DNA from: Chrysomallon squamiferum
Taxonomy: Eukaryota > Mollusca > Gastropoda > Neomphalida > Peltospiridae
Length of the DNA: 64,000 nucleotides
Assembly (NCBI GenBank): GCA_012295275.1
Contig: CM022678.1
Coordinates: forward strand, 288,831 to 352,830
Reading direction: 5' to 3'
A program made the position numbers and the translations under genes. The notes beneath the pieces were generated by a model that was not told where the DNA came from, did no database searches, and was given only the letters and a program-made list of their open reading frames with translations. Below, in pieces: positions 38,093 through 51,028 of the stretch (within the stretch, counting starts at the first letter, position 1; each line of letters begins with the position of its first letter).

Positions 38093-39218
38093 TAATAATG
38101 ATAATAATAATAATAATATTAATAATAATAATAATAAAAACAACAAAAAACAAACAAACAATAACAATGAAAAAAACAACAAAAAAACAAAACAAAAACA
38201 AAAACAATATATTTTAACGTGGATATTCATTTCGATATCAATATAATAAATGTGATGCCTGTAATAAATGAATATAAAAATCATATTTTGACGTGCATAT
38301 TAGTACCAATAGTAATCTTTTGAAATGAATGATGACGTAACAGGACATTTTAGAACACTTGTTAATGACGTCAGAAGAGGACTAAGCACTGAGGTGATGG
38401 AAAGGACAAGTGAAAAGTGAAATTCAAAGTTCTCTGCTCTCAGATGGCGCGTTCACAAAGACCAGATCATTGATTGGCTTCTCTAACTTTCGATGCTTGT
38501 TTCCTTGGAGGTTAAAGGGTTAATTGCTGTAGTTGCTTCTCACAACAGTGAAGATGTTCAGAAATATGGATAACGACACTATTGACTAGCAATGTCAGCT
38601 CCACGTTTGGAGTTTCTCAAATGAGCACTTTGACGTTCAGCTATTTTTAAATTACACATTTGGCAGCAGACAGCGCGCGCACGTAGTTATTGGCTGAATG
38701 GACTGGTAATCTCGTCTATTAATGAACATTCAGCGAACTGCTCAGCTGCTTCACTGACAGGCAAAGAAAGAAAAATAAGACCTGAAAAGAAACGGTGCGC
38801 TCCTCTAGAGGGTAGAAAGTAAATCAAGACAGATATTGCGTACTGAAACCTGTATTAATATCTGAAATTCAAAACTTCAAAATCCATAATTATTTATTTA
38901 TTTATTTATTTAGTTATTCTTATTTACATTAGGTATGAACTATAATGTTATTAAACTATAACCGATTAGTTTACACGGGAAGCTGTTACAAGATCTAAAT
39001 ATCAGTTTCTTTTCTCAGGATTTAGGAAATATCGACCCTAATTCGATCACACGTCCAAAGTTACAAAATATCCACAAAAATTCGTGCTCATCGGCATAGA
39101 ATAATATTTGTTTGAGAAAACCCGCCTGCTGATCAATAACACAACTGTGAAAGAGAAACAAGAAGATTTTACACTGTTTCTACGTTTTATACGTCTGCAT
39201 GCGTCCGTCTGTGTGTGT

Positions 39219-39257
<39 letters not shown>

Positions 39258-39581
39258 ACAAACAATATCAAACATTCCAGTACGTGCAAAAAGACACTAC
39301 CATCAACAACAACAACAACAACAACAACAATAATAATATAATAACATTAAAGTTTGAAAAAATTAAAATTAAGTAGAAATGTAAAATAAAAAACTGTATT
39401 AAGTAGAAATGAAAAAAAGAAAGAAAAAAAAAAGCCAACATTAAGTAGAAATGTAAAGAGAGGTACAAATGTGAACTAGAACTGGGAGAGGTTTTGATCA
39501 ATATCATTATGAGATTGACGGAGTTGTCTCGTTTTGCTGTTGAAGGTGTTTTAAGTGAGTAAACCTCAAACAGGCTCGCTC

Positions 39582-39668
39582 ATGTTCGGACGTCGTTCGT
39601 TTGGTGTCGTCGCAAAGACAGCATGTGCAACAGGAGGAGCAGACGACAAAGGAAATGACACAGAAACT
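39582..39668 (+). CDS. Possible first coding exon (29 codons)
   Basis: ATG-initiated frame beginning MFGRRSFGVVAKTACATGG and ending at ACT/GTGAGTAATG, a strong donor. The sequence has several CpGs and balanced composition, unlike its AT-rich surroundings, which suits a promoter-proximal exon. No downstream exon was identified. The donor and following intron are duplicated in tandem at 39733-39800. Could equally be a chance frame. Confidence 0.3.
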
Positions 39669-39905
39669 GTGAGTAATGAAACACGTTTTGTTTTCACTGG
39701 TGACTATTAATACTTATAACCGTTAATTAGTGACGCAGAAACTGTGAGTAATGAAACACGTTTTGTTTTCACTGGTGACTATTAATACTTATAACCGTTA
39801 TTTGGTGACATACAGAATTTTCACTAGTGACTGTTAATATTTATAACCATTTATTAGTGACTTATTTTATCATAGAATTTTCACAAGTGACCATTAATAC
39901 ATGTT
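39654..39905. repeat. Tandem repeat of about 72 bp across the donor
   Basis: Two near-identical units of ACAGAAACTGTGAGTAATGA onward (39660 and 39735), then two decayed ones keyed on TTTTCAC(T/A)AGTGAC(T/C)(G/A)TTAATA. Confidence 0.85.
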
Positions 39906-40125
39906 ACCATTGATTAGTGACACATTTAATGGCTTCTAACATAACCGGTAAGTGAAGTAGTTAAAAAAAAAAAAAAAAAAATGCTGCGACCATGTCAGAC
40001 GTGCATGTGTCGTGAAGTAAGTGATTGATAAACTGCGAGTTTTCACGTGTAACACGTGTGTCAGGCACAATATTGATTTTCCTGTACAATAGTAATCACC
40101 ACTACAACATTTTCACAGACGGTGT

Positions 40126-40248
<123 letters not shown>

Positions 40249-40282
40249 TTATTTTAATTGCAGTCATCATCATCATTTTTGT

Positions 40283-40331
<49 letters not shown>

Positions 40332-40495
40332 AATATTATTATTATTATTATTATATTATTATTATTATTATTTTCATCATCGTTATTATTTTATAATTTG
40401 CAGGGGATATATCTTTTCCTTATTTTTCTTTTCTGTTACATTTCTTCTAGTGGAATCAAGTGTAAATAACATGTGATATACTATTCACTTTATTA

Positions 40496-41430
40496 TTAAC
40501 ACCACCACCTGCTCCACTATCACCACTACTACTAGTACCACCACCACCACTACTAGTACCACAACCACCACCACTACTAGTACCACAACCACCACCACTA
40601 CTACTGGTACCACAAACCACCACCACCACTATCACCACTACTACTAGTACCACCACCACCACTACTGGTGCCACAACCACCACCACCACTATCACCCATT
40701 ACTACTGGTGCCACCACCACCACTACTAGTACCACAACCACCACCACCACTATCACCACTACTACTAGTACCACCACCACCACTACTAGTACCACCACTA
40801 CTAGTACCACCACCACCACCACTACTAGTACCACCACTACTAGTAGTACCACCACCACCACCACTATCACCACTACTACTGGTGCCACCACCACCACCAC
40901 TACTAGTGCCACCACCACTACTAGTACCACCACCACCACTACTGGTACCACCACCACCACTACTAGTACCACCACCACCACTACTGGTACCACTCCACTA
41001 GTACCACCACCACCACTACTAGTGCCACCACCACCACTTCTACCACTACTAGCACCACTACTACTAGTAGCCACCACCACCCACCACCAGTGCCCTACTG
41101 GTGCCACCTGCTAGTACCACCACCACCACTACTAGTAACACTACTACTGGTGCCCACCACCACTGCTAATTAGGTGCCACCACCACCACCACTGGTGCCA
41201 CTGCCTACTGGTGCCACCACCACCACTACTGGTGCCACCACTACTGGTGCCACCACTGCTGCTAGTGCCACCACCACCACCACCACTATCACCACTGCTA
41301 CCACCGCCACTATCGCCACCACTGCTGGTGCCGCCACTGCTACTGGTGCCACCACCACTTACTGGTGCCACCACCCATATCACCACTGCTGCTGGTACCA
41401 CCACCACCGCTGCTGGTACCTTAATTTCCA
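40496..41430. repeat. CCA/CTA-rich minisatellite
   Basis: Irregular 12-27-bp units of (ACC)n ACTACT closed by ACTAGTACC, GGTACC or GGTGCC. Almost all C, A and T on this strand with G only in the closing motifs. All six frames give Thr, Pro/Leu or Val/Gly homopolymers, so it is not coding. Confidence 0.93.
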
Positions 41431-42840
41431 CCAATTTATTTATTTACTAATTAGTGCATAATTACTACTTGAAATAATAATACTTACTACTAAATAATTT
41501 ACTACACACTACCATACTTACCATATGCATTTCATATTTGCCTGTATTTCATATGTACCATTAACATTAATATGTTTGCATACAATTAGGTAATTTACTT
41601 AATTAATTTATGAGTTTAACATATTGAATTTTACAATTAATTAATGAAATAATGAATACCAACTTACTACTTAGTAATTACTACCATACTTACTAGGTTT
41701 TAAATTTACTACTGTTTTTAGCACCATTATAATTTTGTTTCACTACTTAGTAACACCATTTTATGAAGTAATTACAATAATAATTAATTTTACCACTATC
41801 ACCACTTACTACTTAGTAGTCTTACTTACTACTATTTTAGTACTCTTACTAATTAATTATACTACTTCATATGCATTTTACTATCAATACTACTACTAGC
41901 AATTAACTTCCACCTTAATTGTTAACTTATACTACTACTAATTTTACTACTACTTCTCATAATTGTTTCACTTACCATCATATTTCAACACTATCATACA
42001 CACTTAATTACTATTTTCATTTACCACTACTACTACCACCACACATACCACTAATTACTACTTACCACCACCACCACCACCATTTCACCACTACCATGAC
42101 GATGATAATTATACTACGTGGACGAACAATTTAATTTACGCATTTACTTAACGCATTTTAGCATTTACTTTCCATTTATTTATTATTTACGATGATTACA
42201 TTATGATGAATTACTACCATTTTACCACAAATCGCCACTATTACCAATACTACCATTACCATTTACCACTCACCACAATACCGCCACTACTATTACCACC
42301 GCTATTTCCACCACCAACGTTAATACAACCATCATTATTACCACCACCACCACTACCGCCATCAACCACCACCACTTACCACCAATGATTTGATGTTTTC
42401 CACTAATACCACCACTACCACCGCGACAACAAACAGCCACCTTGTTTATTATTATTAGTCGCACCGCCACTGTCACTACCACTACCACACACCACACAGT
42501 CTCACTCTGTTTACTACTTCAGTGTTTCACTACCTACCACCAGTTACCACACCACCATTGCTTACTACTTCAATTTTCACTACTACAATTACCAATTTTA
42601 CTTACCTCAATTACCTACCACCATCACTAATTACTCACTTCACTCTTAGCAATTACCCACCATTACTACTTAGTACCACCAACACCACCACTTCCCACCA
42701 CACACTGCTACTACCACCACTTCAATAATGTTAGTAACCACCCACTCATCACACTCATTACTACCACCACCACCACCATACTACTACCTCACTCACCACC
42801 AATTACTTCAGCACACCTGCACTACCATTTCAAATAAAGC
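41431..42840. repeat. Degenerate tail of the CCA array
   Basis: Same strand asymmetry (C/A/T rich, few G) with TACTACTTA and CCACCACTACCA motifs, decaying towards 42840. Appears to be an old, mutated part of the adjacent array. Confidence 0.7.
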
Positions 42841-44695
42841 ACCACTCACAGTACAATGACCCATCTGCTCTTCACTTCCCATACCACCAGCCATTTTCAC
42901 TACTGACTCAGAGCAACGGTGATGAAAAACGACCATGACTCCTTTAATCCCAAGCCCAACTACCACTTATACTTTTATTATTATTATTACTTTTGTGACT
43001 GCAACAAAACACTTACAACACTACACACTCATACTCACACACATACATAATAATTCTAGAACAGCACAATAAAATGACTAAAATACATAAAACGACCTGA
43101 CATGATTTAGTTTATTGTAAAACTGTTTCGTCTCGCACCAACCACTACATTCATGACCCCCTGTAGCTGGACAAATTGGCTGTATTAAATATTTACAACT
43201 GATGACGTCAAAGCTGTCCTGAATTTCTTACCAAATAAAGAAGAGTATATACATATGATTGTTCATATTCTCTGTGTCGCTTAACGTGCCATTTTATCGT
43301 AATTGTCAGCAAGAGATGATTTTAGTCAACAGTTTCTGTTTTAATATAATTTATGTATGTCTGTGTCTGTGAGTACTATTGTCAGTTCTTTCCTGCAGTG
43401 ACATATCAGCACTGTTTTTTTCTATTTGTTGTCCAATTTTCTGATTATAGCTCTGTAAAAATCTTATGTAATTTATATATTTAAAAAAATAGCTTGTGTA
43501 AAATCTTAGTTGTACTCTTTATACATTTAATATAACTGTAAAATATTAGTGTTTACCTTTTGCGCAGATTTTAAAAATCAGCTCACAAATATAGTTTTGT
43601 GATCTTTCTTTATGTGTTCTGTTTATTTTGAAGTATAAATCTATATCTTTATACTTTAACTTCGTGTCTTTATAAAAACAGCATCCTTGTCGATAAGATG
43701 TGTCTTTGACGTAAACAATATAATTAGTATGACGTCAATAAGGCCATTACAGTTTCTTTCATTATTCCTGTATAAATGCTTTGTTCAAGAATAGATTAAT
43801 TTAGTTTAATATTCTCCAAAAGACTGCCGTGACTCATCGAAATGTTAATCCATTTTGTTTCACGCGGAAAGCGCGATTAATATTTAATGCATAGAGAAAA
43901 GCGGAAAAATTACCTACAAACTACTCTGCGTAAATTCGTCTAACCAAGCTTGAATGACATGATCATGACCGACATAAATATTTATCAGTGATTTTATCTT
44001 TAGACTAAGCAAATTGGTTTTTACATTTCGTTCAGTGACATCAGTATGAGCGACACAGTAATTGTGTGTCTGTGATACGCGCTGAAGTTAAGTGTTGTGC
44101 TGTTTGGTACAAATTCCAGTCGTTCTGGTGGTGCACATTTGTCCTGAATAGAGCGACAATATTTGAGAATAGTTGTGGAAAGCCATTGGCGATGCTGAAC
44201 AAAACGTTCGAAGAGGTGAAACATTACGGGCAATAGCAGTGTTGGTACTCGGTATAACTAGTTGGAATTAACTCTGTGTTGGTGGTACTTGCTAAAAGAC
44301 GTGTTTATGAGGTGATACAAGCAGAAAACAAAACCGGTGATATCGTAAACGAATCTGTCTCTCTTGTGAATAAAGTGTAAAGTTCAGTTCAGAGAAAGTG
44401 AATCTGACATTGAAGAGGTGAGTTGTAACAACAACAACAACAACAAACAACAATAATAATAATAGTAATAATAGTAAATAATAATAATAATATCAATATT
44501 AATATAATTAAGTAATAACAATAATAATAATACCGGATAACGATGATGATGCATAATAATAGTAGGTAGTAGTAGTAGTAGTAGTAGTAATGGTAGTAAT
44601 AATAGGTAAAACAATATCAGTAACAACAAATAACAATACTAATAATATTAATAATATTACTAATGTGATGTCAACAACAACAACAAAACAACAAA

Positions 44696-44759
<64 letters not shown>

Positions 44760-44913
44760 TACAAAAAAGATGACTGAAAACCAGCAATGCAAGATTATTG
44801 AATTTTTTCCGATTATTTTTTAAGCAAATAGGATTATTTTTATTTTTTCAGTAATTCCATAGCATTAGTGACTCAGTAACAGAAGAAACTAATTACTTGA
44901 ATTAACTCCAATT
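42841..44913. other. Non-coding; TAA/TTG tracts near the gap
   Basis: Balanced-composition sequence at 43800-44400 contains a 70-codon minus-strand frame (44021-44233) with no recognised family. CAA/TAA/TAG tracts follow at 44430-44760. No gene supported. Confidence 0.6.
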
Positions 44914-45113
44914 NNNNNNNNNNNNNNNNNNNNNNNNNNNNNNNNNNNNNNNNNNNNNNNNNNNNNNNNNNNNNNNNNNNNNNNNNNNNNNNNNNNNNNN
45001 NNNNNNNNNNNNNNNNNNNNNNNNNNNNNNNNNNNNNNNNNNNNNNNNNNNNNNNNNNNNNNNNNNNNNNNNNNNNNNNNNNNNNNNNNNNNNNNNNNNN
45101 NNNNNNNNNNNNN
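44914..45113. other. Assembly gap, 200 N
   Basis: Exactly 200 N, a conventional fixed gap size, so the true distance is unknown. It cuts a retrotransposon reverse transcriptase. Open frames that appear to run through it are meaningless. Confidence 0.99.
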
Positions 45114-46995
45114 TGTGCCATTGTCGTTTTTCTGAGTGTGACCGTTTACTTTGACTGCTATGGTTCTGTTGTTAATAAAGTCTTTAATAAAGTTGAACAT
45201 GTTGCCTTTGATGTTGTTGTTGTTGATTAATTTGACGAGCAGTCCTTCCCTCCATACCATGTCGAAGGCATTTTCAATGTCTAGGAATACTGCGAGGACG
45301 TGTTTTGATTTTCTAAAAGATTGGTTGATTGATGTTTGCAGACAGGTGATCTGGTCGTTTGTGCTGTTTCTTCCTAAAGCCGCTTTGCTATTTGCTGATT
45401 AAATTGTTGTTGTTTAAATGCTTGCTCAGGCGTGTGTTGACATTGTTTCCAATGTTTTGCACATGTGTGACATCAGCGTGAACAGTCTGTAGCTGTTGGG
45501 TAGTGAGTGATCTTTGTGTGGTTTGGGCAAGCTGAAACATTCGGCGTGTTTCCAGCTTGTTGGAATCTTGCCTGTGGTCCATATTGTGTTGTAGAGGTCA
45601 GTAAGATGAGTAGTGTTTCGTCTGGTAGGTGTTGTAGTATTGTGCAGCTTATTTTATCTGGCCCTGTGGCTGTACTTTTCTTGTTTTTTAGTGCATGTTT
45701 TAATTCGCTGATGTTGAGTTGATTGTATTACATATGTTCTGTGTCTGCGGAGTGTTCGTTGATTGTTACGTTGTCCAGTGGTTTCTTTGTGAATTTCAGT
45801 GGGAAGTTTGAATTGCTGCTGGACTTGACGAAAGTTTTGCTCAGTAGGTCTGCTTTTTGCTTGTTGGTGAATGCGATGTTGTTTTTGCCAAGAGTGTTGA
45901 TTCTGTGTGTTTTTTTGCCTTGGATGTTTTTTACTTTGGCCCACATGTCTTTGACTGATGTTTTGTGGTTGATATTGTTACAAAAGAGTTCCCAGTGTTC
46001 TTGTTTTGCACTGAGAATTAGATTGGAAACTTGTTTTTTTGCTATTTTGTATTTTTCGTGTGTGGAATGATTTCTGTCATTTTTCTATTGTCTTCTGAAT
46101 TTTTTTCTTTCTTTGGATTTCTTTTCTGTGCATTCCGTCCACCAGGGAGTGGGTATTTGCCGGTGCATCGTCTGGTTTTGGGTATGAATCTGTTTGCAGT
46201 GGAGTGTATCGTGTTGGTGAGTGATGTGCAGTAGGTTTCGATGTCGCTGCAGTTCTGTGTGGTGATGTTTCTGCTGCTTTGTAGAAGACTTCCCAGTCCG
46301 CTTTGTTGAAGTTTCATTTCGGTGTGAAGATGGGTCTGTCCGAGAAGGTGTTCTTGCTGTTGTAGTTGGTGAGTATCGGGTGGTGGTCGCTGTTTAGCTC
46401 ATCGAGCACTTGCCATTCGCAGAGCGCTGCGATGTCCTTACTTGTGAATGTTACATCAATGGCGGTTTGTCCACCATTGATGTCGCTGATGTATGTGAGT
46501 GTTCCGTCCTACAGACAGACCAGCTGTATACGAGGACGATTCCAGGGCTGTCGTCTGTGACCCCCATAGGGTGTTGTGACAGTTGAAATCGCCCACTATA
46601 ATGACCTTGTTGTTTGTTGTGATCATTTTGTTTAAGTCGTGGGTTTGGATGGTGTGTAGTGCGGGAGTGGGTGGGCTGTACATGTTAATTAGGTCGATGT
46701 TTTGATTGTTGTTGTCTACTGTGATACTTAATATTTCGATGTTGGCGTGGACTTTGCCTTGGTTCAGCTTGGTGTGTGGAATGTGTTGTTTGACGAGTGT
46801 TATGGTGCCTCTCCGGGTGTTGTTGAATCTGTAGGCGTAGTGACTTTTATAGCCGGGGACCTTAAATGTTTTTGTTGTAGTGTCCTACCCATGTTTCTTG
46901 TATGGTGTGTTTTGAGTAGAGGCCAGGAAGTTTACGAGTTTGTCTCCGAGGCCTGCTGAGTGGAGGCCTTTAGCGTTCCACTGAAGAATGGAGAG
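45114..46995 (-). pseudogene. Non-LTR retrotransposon, 5' part (endonuclease + RT start)
   Basis: Minus-strand pieces in shifting frames. The APE-type endonuclease starts ILQWNAKGLHSAGLGDKL at about 46993, has VIIVGDFNCHNTLWGS near 46590-46540 and SDHHPIL near 46380, i.e. the QWN, GDFN and SDH catalytic motifs. A linker (WAKVKNIQGKKTHRINTL, about 45940) follows, then reverse-transcriptase fingers (ATGPDKISCTILQHL, about 45660) and FDMVWREGLLVKL (about 45250). The YxDD catalytic part would lie in or beyond the N gap. Motif style suggests the Jockey/I group. At least four frameshifts or stops show it is dead. No ORF1 is recognised upstream. Confidence 0.85.
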
Positions 46996-47240
46996 GCCTG
47001 TGTTATTGTGTGCTTGTTGTGAAGAGTGGAGAGGCCTGTGTTATTGTGTGCTTGTTGTGAAGAGTGGAGAGGTCTGTGTTATTGTGTGCTTGTTGTGAAG
47101 AGTGGAGAGACCTGTGTTATTGTGTGCTTGTTGTGAAGAGTGGAGAGGTCTGTGTTCTTGTGTGCTTGTTGTGAAGAGTTGAGAGGTCTGTGTTATTGTG
47201 TGCTTGTTGTGAAGAGTTGAGAGGTCTGTGTTTTTTTGTG
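46996..47240. repeat. 38-bp tandem repeat upstream of the LINE
   Basis: About six units of GGCCTGTGTTATTGTGTGCT then TGTTGTGAAGAGTGGAGA. The last unit merges into the start of the endonuclease frame, so it may be the element's own 5' repeat (some LINEs have tandem promoter monomers) or an expansion at its truncation point. Confidence 0.85.
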
Positions 47241-47275
47241 TTTTGGGGATTTCTCTTGACTGTGTATAATTTAAG

Positions 47276-48285
47276 TCTTTTCATACCCAAAAGTGGGGTA
47301 AGGGTTGCCCAACACGGGTGTAAAGTGCCGCACGCGCCACCGAAGGGGAACAGCTCGATTCCGACATGGGCAGAAGAAACGCACGTATTTTGAAAATTTG
47401 CCCGTTTTTTTTTTTTCAACGCATTTTCAAAAGGTGCAGGTTCTTTTGCAAATGTTGGAAACGTTTTTGTGAAGAGCCACACTGGAGAGGCCTGTGTTAC
47501 GGCGCGCACCTTGTGAAGAGTTGAAATATTTGTCCCAACCCCCGTTGTGAAGAGTGCCAGAGACCTGTGATTTTCAATTTATGAAAACCGAATTTTTTTA
47601 AGTTTCTTTGAAAATGCTAGGGGTGTTTATTCAAAGTGGAATAACTTTTTCTGCGCACAAGGCAAAAATGGGGCGCACATACCCAAAAGTGGGCCAAGCA
47701 ATGCCCGACACGGGTGAAAAGTGCCGCACGCGCCACCCAAGGGGAACAATTCGTTTCCGACACGTGCACAAAAAACGCACATATTTTGAAAATTTGCTCG
47801 TTTTTTTTTCAAACGCATTTTCAAAAGGTGCACCTTTTTGTAAATGTTGGAAACGTTTTTTTCACGCTCGCCCCGACGGTGAGCACCTTTTGCACACGTT
47901 GAAATATTTTTCCCGACCCCCGGCATAGTGCCAAACGGATTTTCAATTTTTGAAAACCGAATGTTTTCAAGTTTCGTTGAAAATTCTATGGGTACCTTCT
48001 TCAAAGTGGAATAAATTTTTCTGCGCACCTGGGAAAAATGGGGAGCACATACCCAAAAGTGGGGCAAGGGATGCCCGACACGGGTGAAAAGTGCCGCACG
48101 CGTCACCCAAGGGGAACAACTCGTTTCCGACAGTTGCACAAAAAACGCACATATTTTGAAAATTTGCTCGTTTTTTTTTCAAACGCATTTTCAAAAGCTG
48201 CAGCTTCTTTTCTAAATGTTGGAAACGTTTTTCCCCCCCTCACCCCGACGGTGCACACCTTTTGCACTCGTTGAAATATTAAAAA
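47276..48285. repeat. Satellite of about 370 bp, three tandem units
   Basis: Three units with landmark CATACCCAAAAGTGGG at 47282, 47680 and 48047 (spacing 398 and 367). They are GC-richer than the surroundings, with CGACACGGGTGAAAAGTGCC, GCACGCGCCACCCAAGGGGA and a run of T before CAAACGCATTTTCAAAAG. The first unit is chimeric, containing pieces of the adjacent 38-bp repeat (GTGAAGAG, GAGAGGCCTGTGTTA). Frames of 60-170 codons exist on both strands, reflecting few stops, not a gene. An inverted copy lies at 56040-56375. Confidence 0.85.
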
Positions 48286-49975
48286 CATTAGTCTACATAT
48301 ATTAGTGTCAGATTCTCAAACTGATTTACAAAAATATTCAAAATTATAAAATTATTTTGTTAAATAAATATTTATTTGTAATCATCTGTTTTTCATTGTG
48401 GACACATTGTTTCTGTTTCCTTTCCTGAATGTCTGTAAAGTTGGCTTTGATGATGTACATTAAGAAATTCATATCAGTTCGTTTTGTCATTTGTTCTTAG
48501 ATTTTTCAAAATACTGTCTTTCAATTCAGGTTTAATCTGCATTTTTAAAGCTAGTTTAAATTTAAATACGCTAATGAAATGTTATTTAAATATGTAATGA
48601 AATATTCTAATTTTAATATGCTGACAAGAAAATCATAGTTTATAATAAAATTTAAACTTTACAATATAAATATGCCAACAGGAAAATGTTAAATTAAATA
48701 TGACAGTTAAAAGATGCCTATTTAAATATGCTAAATTAAAAATACTTTCTTTTCATTTAAATTCTTGTACATATCTAGAAATGATGACCTTAAAATAATC
48801 ATTTTCTGAAATTTATGGATTAAACCAGGAAGTTTAAGGTTAGGAACATCAACAAACTAACATACTAACATCTGATACTAAACTTGAAATTACTCTGTGT
48901 TTTCTACATTTCTCTTCACAGTTGTGTCTACATTTTATCTTTTACATGAAGCAGTGAATGAATGAGGCAGGTAGAGTGAATGGATGAGTGAATTAATAAA
49001 TATCTGTATAATTGTCAAACCTGATTTCTATTTATTTATTTTTATTTAATGTTGTTAAAAATTAATTATAATGAAAATAAATTTGCTGGTACGGGGCTTG
49101 TTTTGTTTCTTTAACAATTTTAGTTTGTTACTCACTGATTTTCAATGTTAAACATTCTCTTAAGTACTGAATACAAAATTATTAACTTGTATAAAATGAT
49201 ATTATAATGCCTAGTAAATACTAAATTTGGGTTATTGTAACAAAACTATATAAATAAATATTCCTCACCCTGTAATTTAATAAAGCTTGCTAAAAAAAAT
49301 AGGTGATAAAAACAAAAAACAAAATAATTTGAAATATTTATTTCAACAAGAAAACAACAAAGTTTATCACATAATTTTAGAAAAACTTTGCCAAAATCCT
49401 TAATTATAAATTTAGAAAAGCATGATATAAAATGTTTCAAATTAAAAAGTATTTAAAATATATCTTAAGGTTCTAAAGATTTGTGCTATAAACACAAAAA
49501 TGCCAAGATTTCTGATTTATCAATAAAAGTTTATGATAAAATATACAACATAAAATGAAAAACAAGACATTTGTTTACAAAAACTATAAAACTACTAAAC
49601 TTAATAAATAACTTGACAGATAATGTAACCTGAAATTAGTAATTAAGAACATTTTTAATTTCTGATTTTAATCTTCCAAACAAATATATAGCATATATAG
49701 GTTTACACAACTGATTCCATTTTATGATTTAACAAACTTTTATAGGGTAAATCTTTACCAGAACTCTTGGTATTCTGTTATTTTATGCTTCAGTTACATG
49801 ATTAAGTAGATTATTTTTTTTTCAAAAATAAAAAATAAAAAAAAAAAAAAAAAAAATTAAATTATCTCCCTTGAACCAAACATTTTTAATCCGAAGTGTG
49901 TAGTTTTTTTTAAAGCAGTAATCAAGGATTTCTAACATTAAATGATTTTTACAAAATAATTTCTTTTTTTCACAG
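48286..49975. other. AT-rich, nothing recognised
   Basis: No exon, repeat array or element boundary stands out. Very low GC. Confidence 0.6.
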
Positions 49976-50099
49976 ACTTGACTGTACTTGGTGCTGTGTC
50001 TGGTACAAACATTCTGTGTACATCTGATTTCATCAACGACACTGTGACTGAGTCTAAAACCATGTCACATTACACATTCTTCAGTAAGAACAGTCCATG
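49976..50099 (+). other. Possible terminal exon
   Basis: A pyrimidine tract and acceptor (TTCTTTTTTTCACAG) are followed by an open frame reading LTVLGAVSGTNILCTSDF and about 22 more residues to SKNSP and TGA. AATAAA-type signals occur about 300 bp downstream (near 50405). The composition is protein-like (Thr/Ser rich, one Cys) but no family is recognised and no upstream plus-strand exon was found. Confidence 0.3.
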
Positions 50100-50907
50100 A
50101 TTCACACTAGTAATGTTTTTAAAATGTTAGTTTGGTGTGGAACTTTCTAAACTCAGTTTTCTCCAGTTATTCAGTTTTTCATGTTTACTGTGGAGATGTT
50201 TTATCTTCTGTTTACTTAGTTCAGTACAGAAAACTTGACAAGTCATTTAGACTCAGTGGACATCAGTTCTTGTAAATAGCTTTCTATGGTGTCTGAAAAG
50301 TAAAATATTACATTTTTTTAACAACAACTGCTACAATTTTATATTTTTTCATTTGAATCTGAAGTAATATATTCAACCAATAACAAGTACAGTTAATTTA
50401 ACTGAAATAAAATAAAGTTTAATTTTATTTATTTAAACATTTCTTGTTGCACCTCTAATTTCAACTGTCTGTGGAAATGTGTGTTTAATACTAGTCTGAA
50501 TAAATCAACTCAGAACTCTGAGTAATTTAAAAACATATACATATATATATTCTTTTTTAAAGAGAAACATCCATTTTTCTTTTAATAAATAAGTAATTTA
50601 GTATCTTTTATAAAAATTGATCACAAGTAAGATCAATAATTTTATCTGCTACTTCTTAAAGATAGATTTTTCTAAAGTAGATTCCTTTTCTTCCAATTGC
50701 TATATCAGTGTGATCTACAGAATCATTATTTAAAAAAAGAAAATTATATATAATGATAATAATATTAAAAATATTCTCATATGACATTAAATGATTTACA
50801 TTTTACAGTTTATAAAATCTAGTTGTAAACCGAATTACCTGTCCATTATACTCAGCATCTGATTTCAAAACACTTGAACTCATCTGAGTGTCTCAGTTTG
50901 TACAAAT

Positions 50908-51028
50908 TTATTTTAACACCAACAACTGGAGAAGTGATTGTTCTTCACTGAGTTGTACTACAAGCCTGGTCAAGTGGTCATCCTTGGCCTGATAGAACTT
51001 TGTTCTAGTCAGCAAGGGCTTGTTTGTC
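50908..51028 (-). pseudogene. Possible last exon of the collagen IV fragment
   Basis: Acceptor TTTTACAG at 51029, then a frame reading TNKPLLTRTKFYQAKDDHL and about 20 more residues to TAA. It accepts the phase-2 end of the NC1 exon at 51711. In the alternative frame it starts DKQALAD-stop, slightly recalling the QALASPGS segment that follows in collagen IV NC1 domains. It is either a decayed NC1 piece or a replacement tail. Confidence 0.35.

Larger units (their letters stand above)
34941..39581. other. Microsatellite-dense non-coding stretch
   Basis: Holds GT (35031-35061, 39206-39256), TAA with GAA (35437-35520), TTG plus TTA (35810-35889), CT (36629-36710; 37628-37684 with a CTCG tail), TTTA (37069-37107, 37768-37800) and TAA (38080-38140) tracts. 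A stretch at about 38330-38830 is less repetitive and more CpG-containing. No protein-coding region recognised; long frames over the tracts are homopolymer artefacts. Confidence 0.7.

Noticed and set aside
40456-41461. Thr-, Pro- and Val-rich open frames of 70-170 codons
   Set aside because: All are translations of the CCA/CTA repeat, open in several frames on both strands at once.
44021-44233. 70-codon minus-strand frame with normal composition
   Set aside because: No recognisable domain, no splice partners and no repeat copies in the window.
44873-45260. Frames running through the N gap
   Set aside because: Bases 44914-45113 are N; only the RT-like end beyond 45114 is real.
47117-48288. 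Frames of 60-170 codons in the GC-richer satellite
   Set aside because: They recur in each tandem unit on both strands with no conserved frame between units and no family resemblance.
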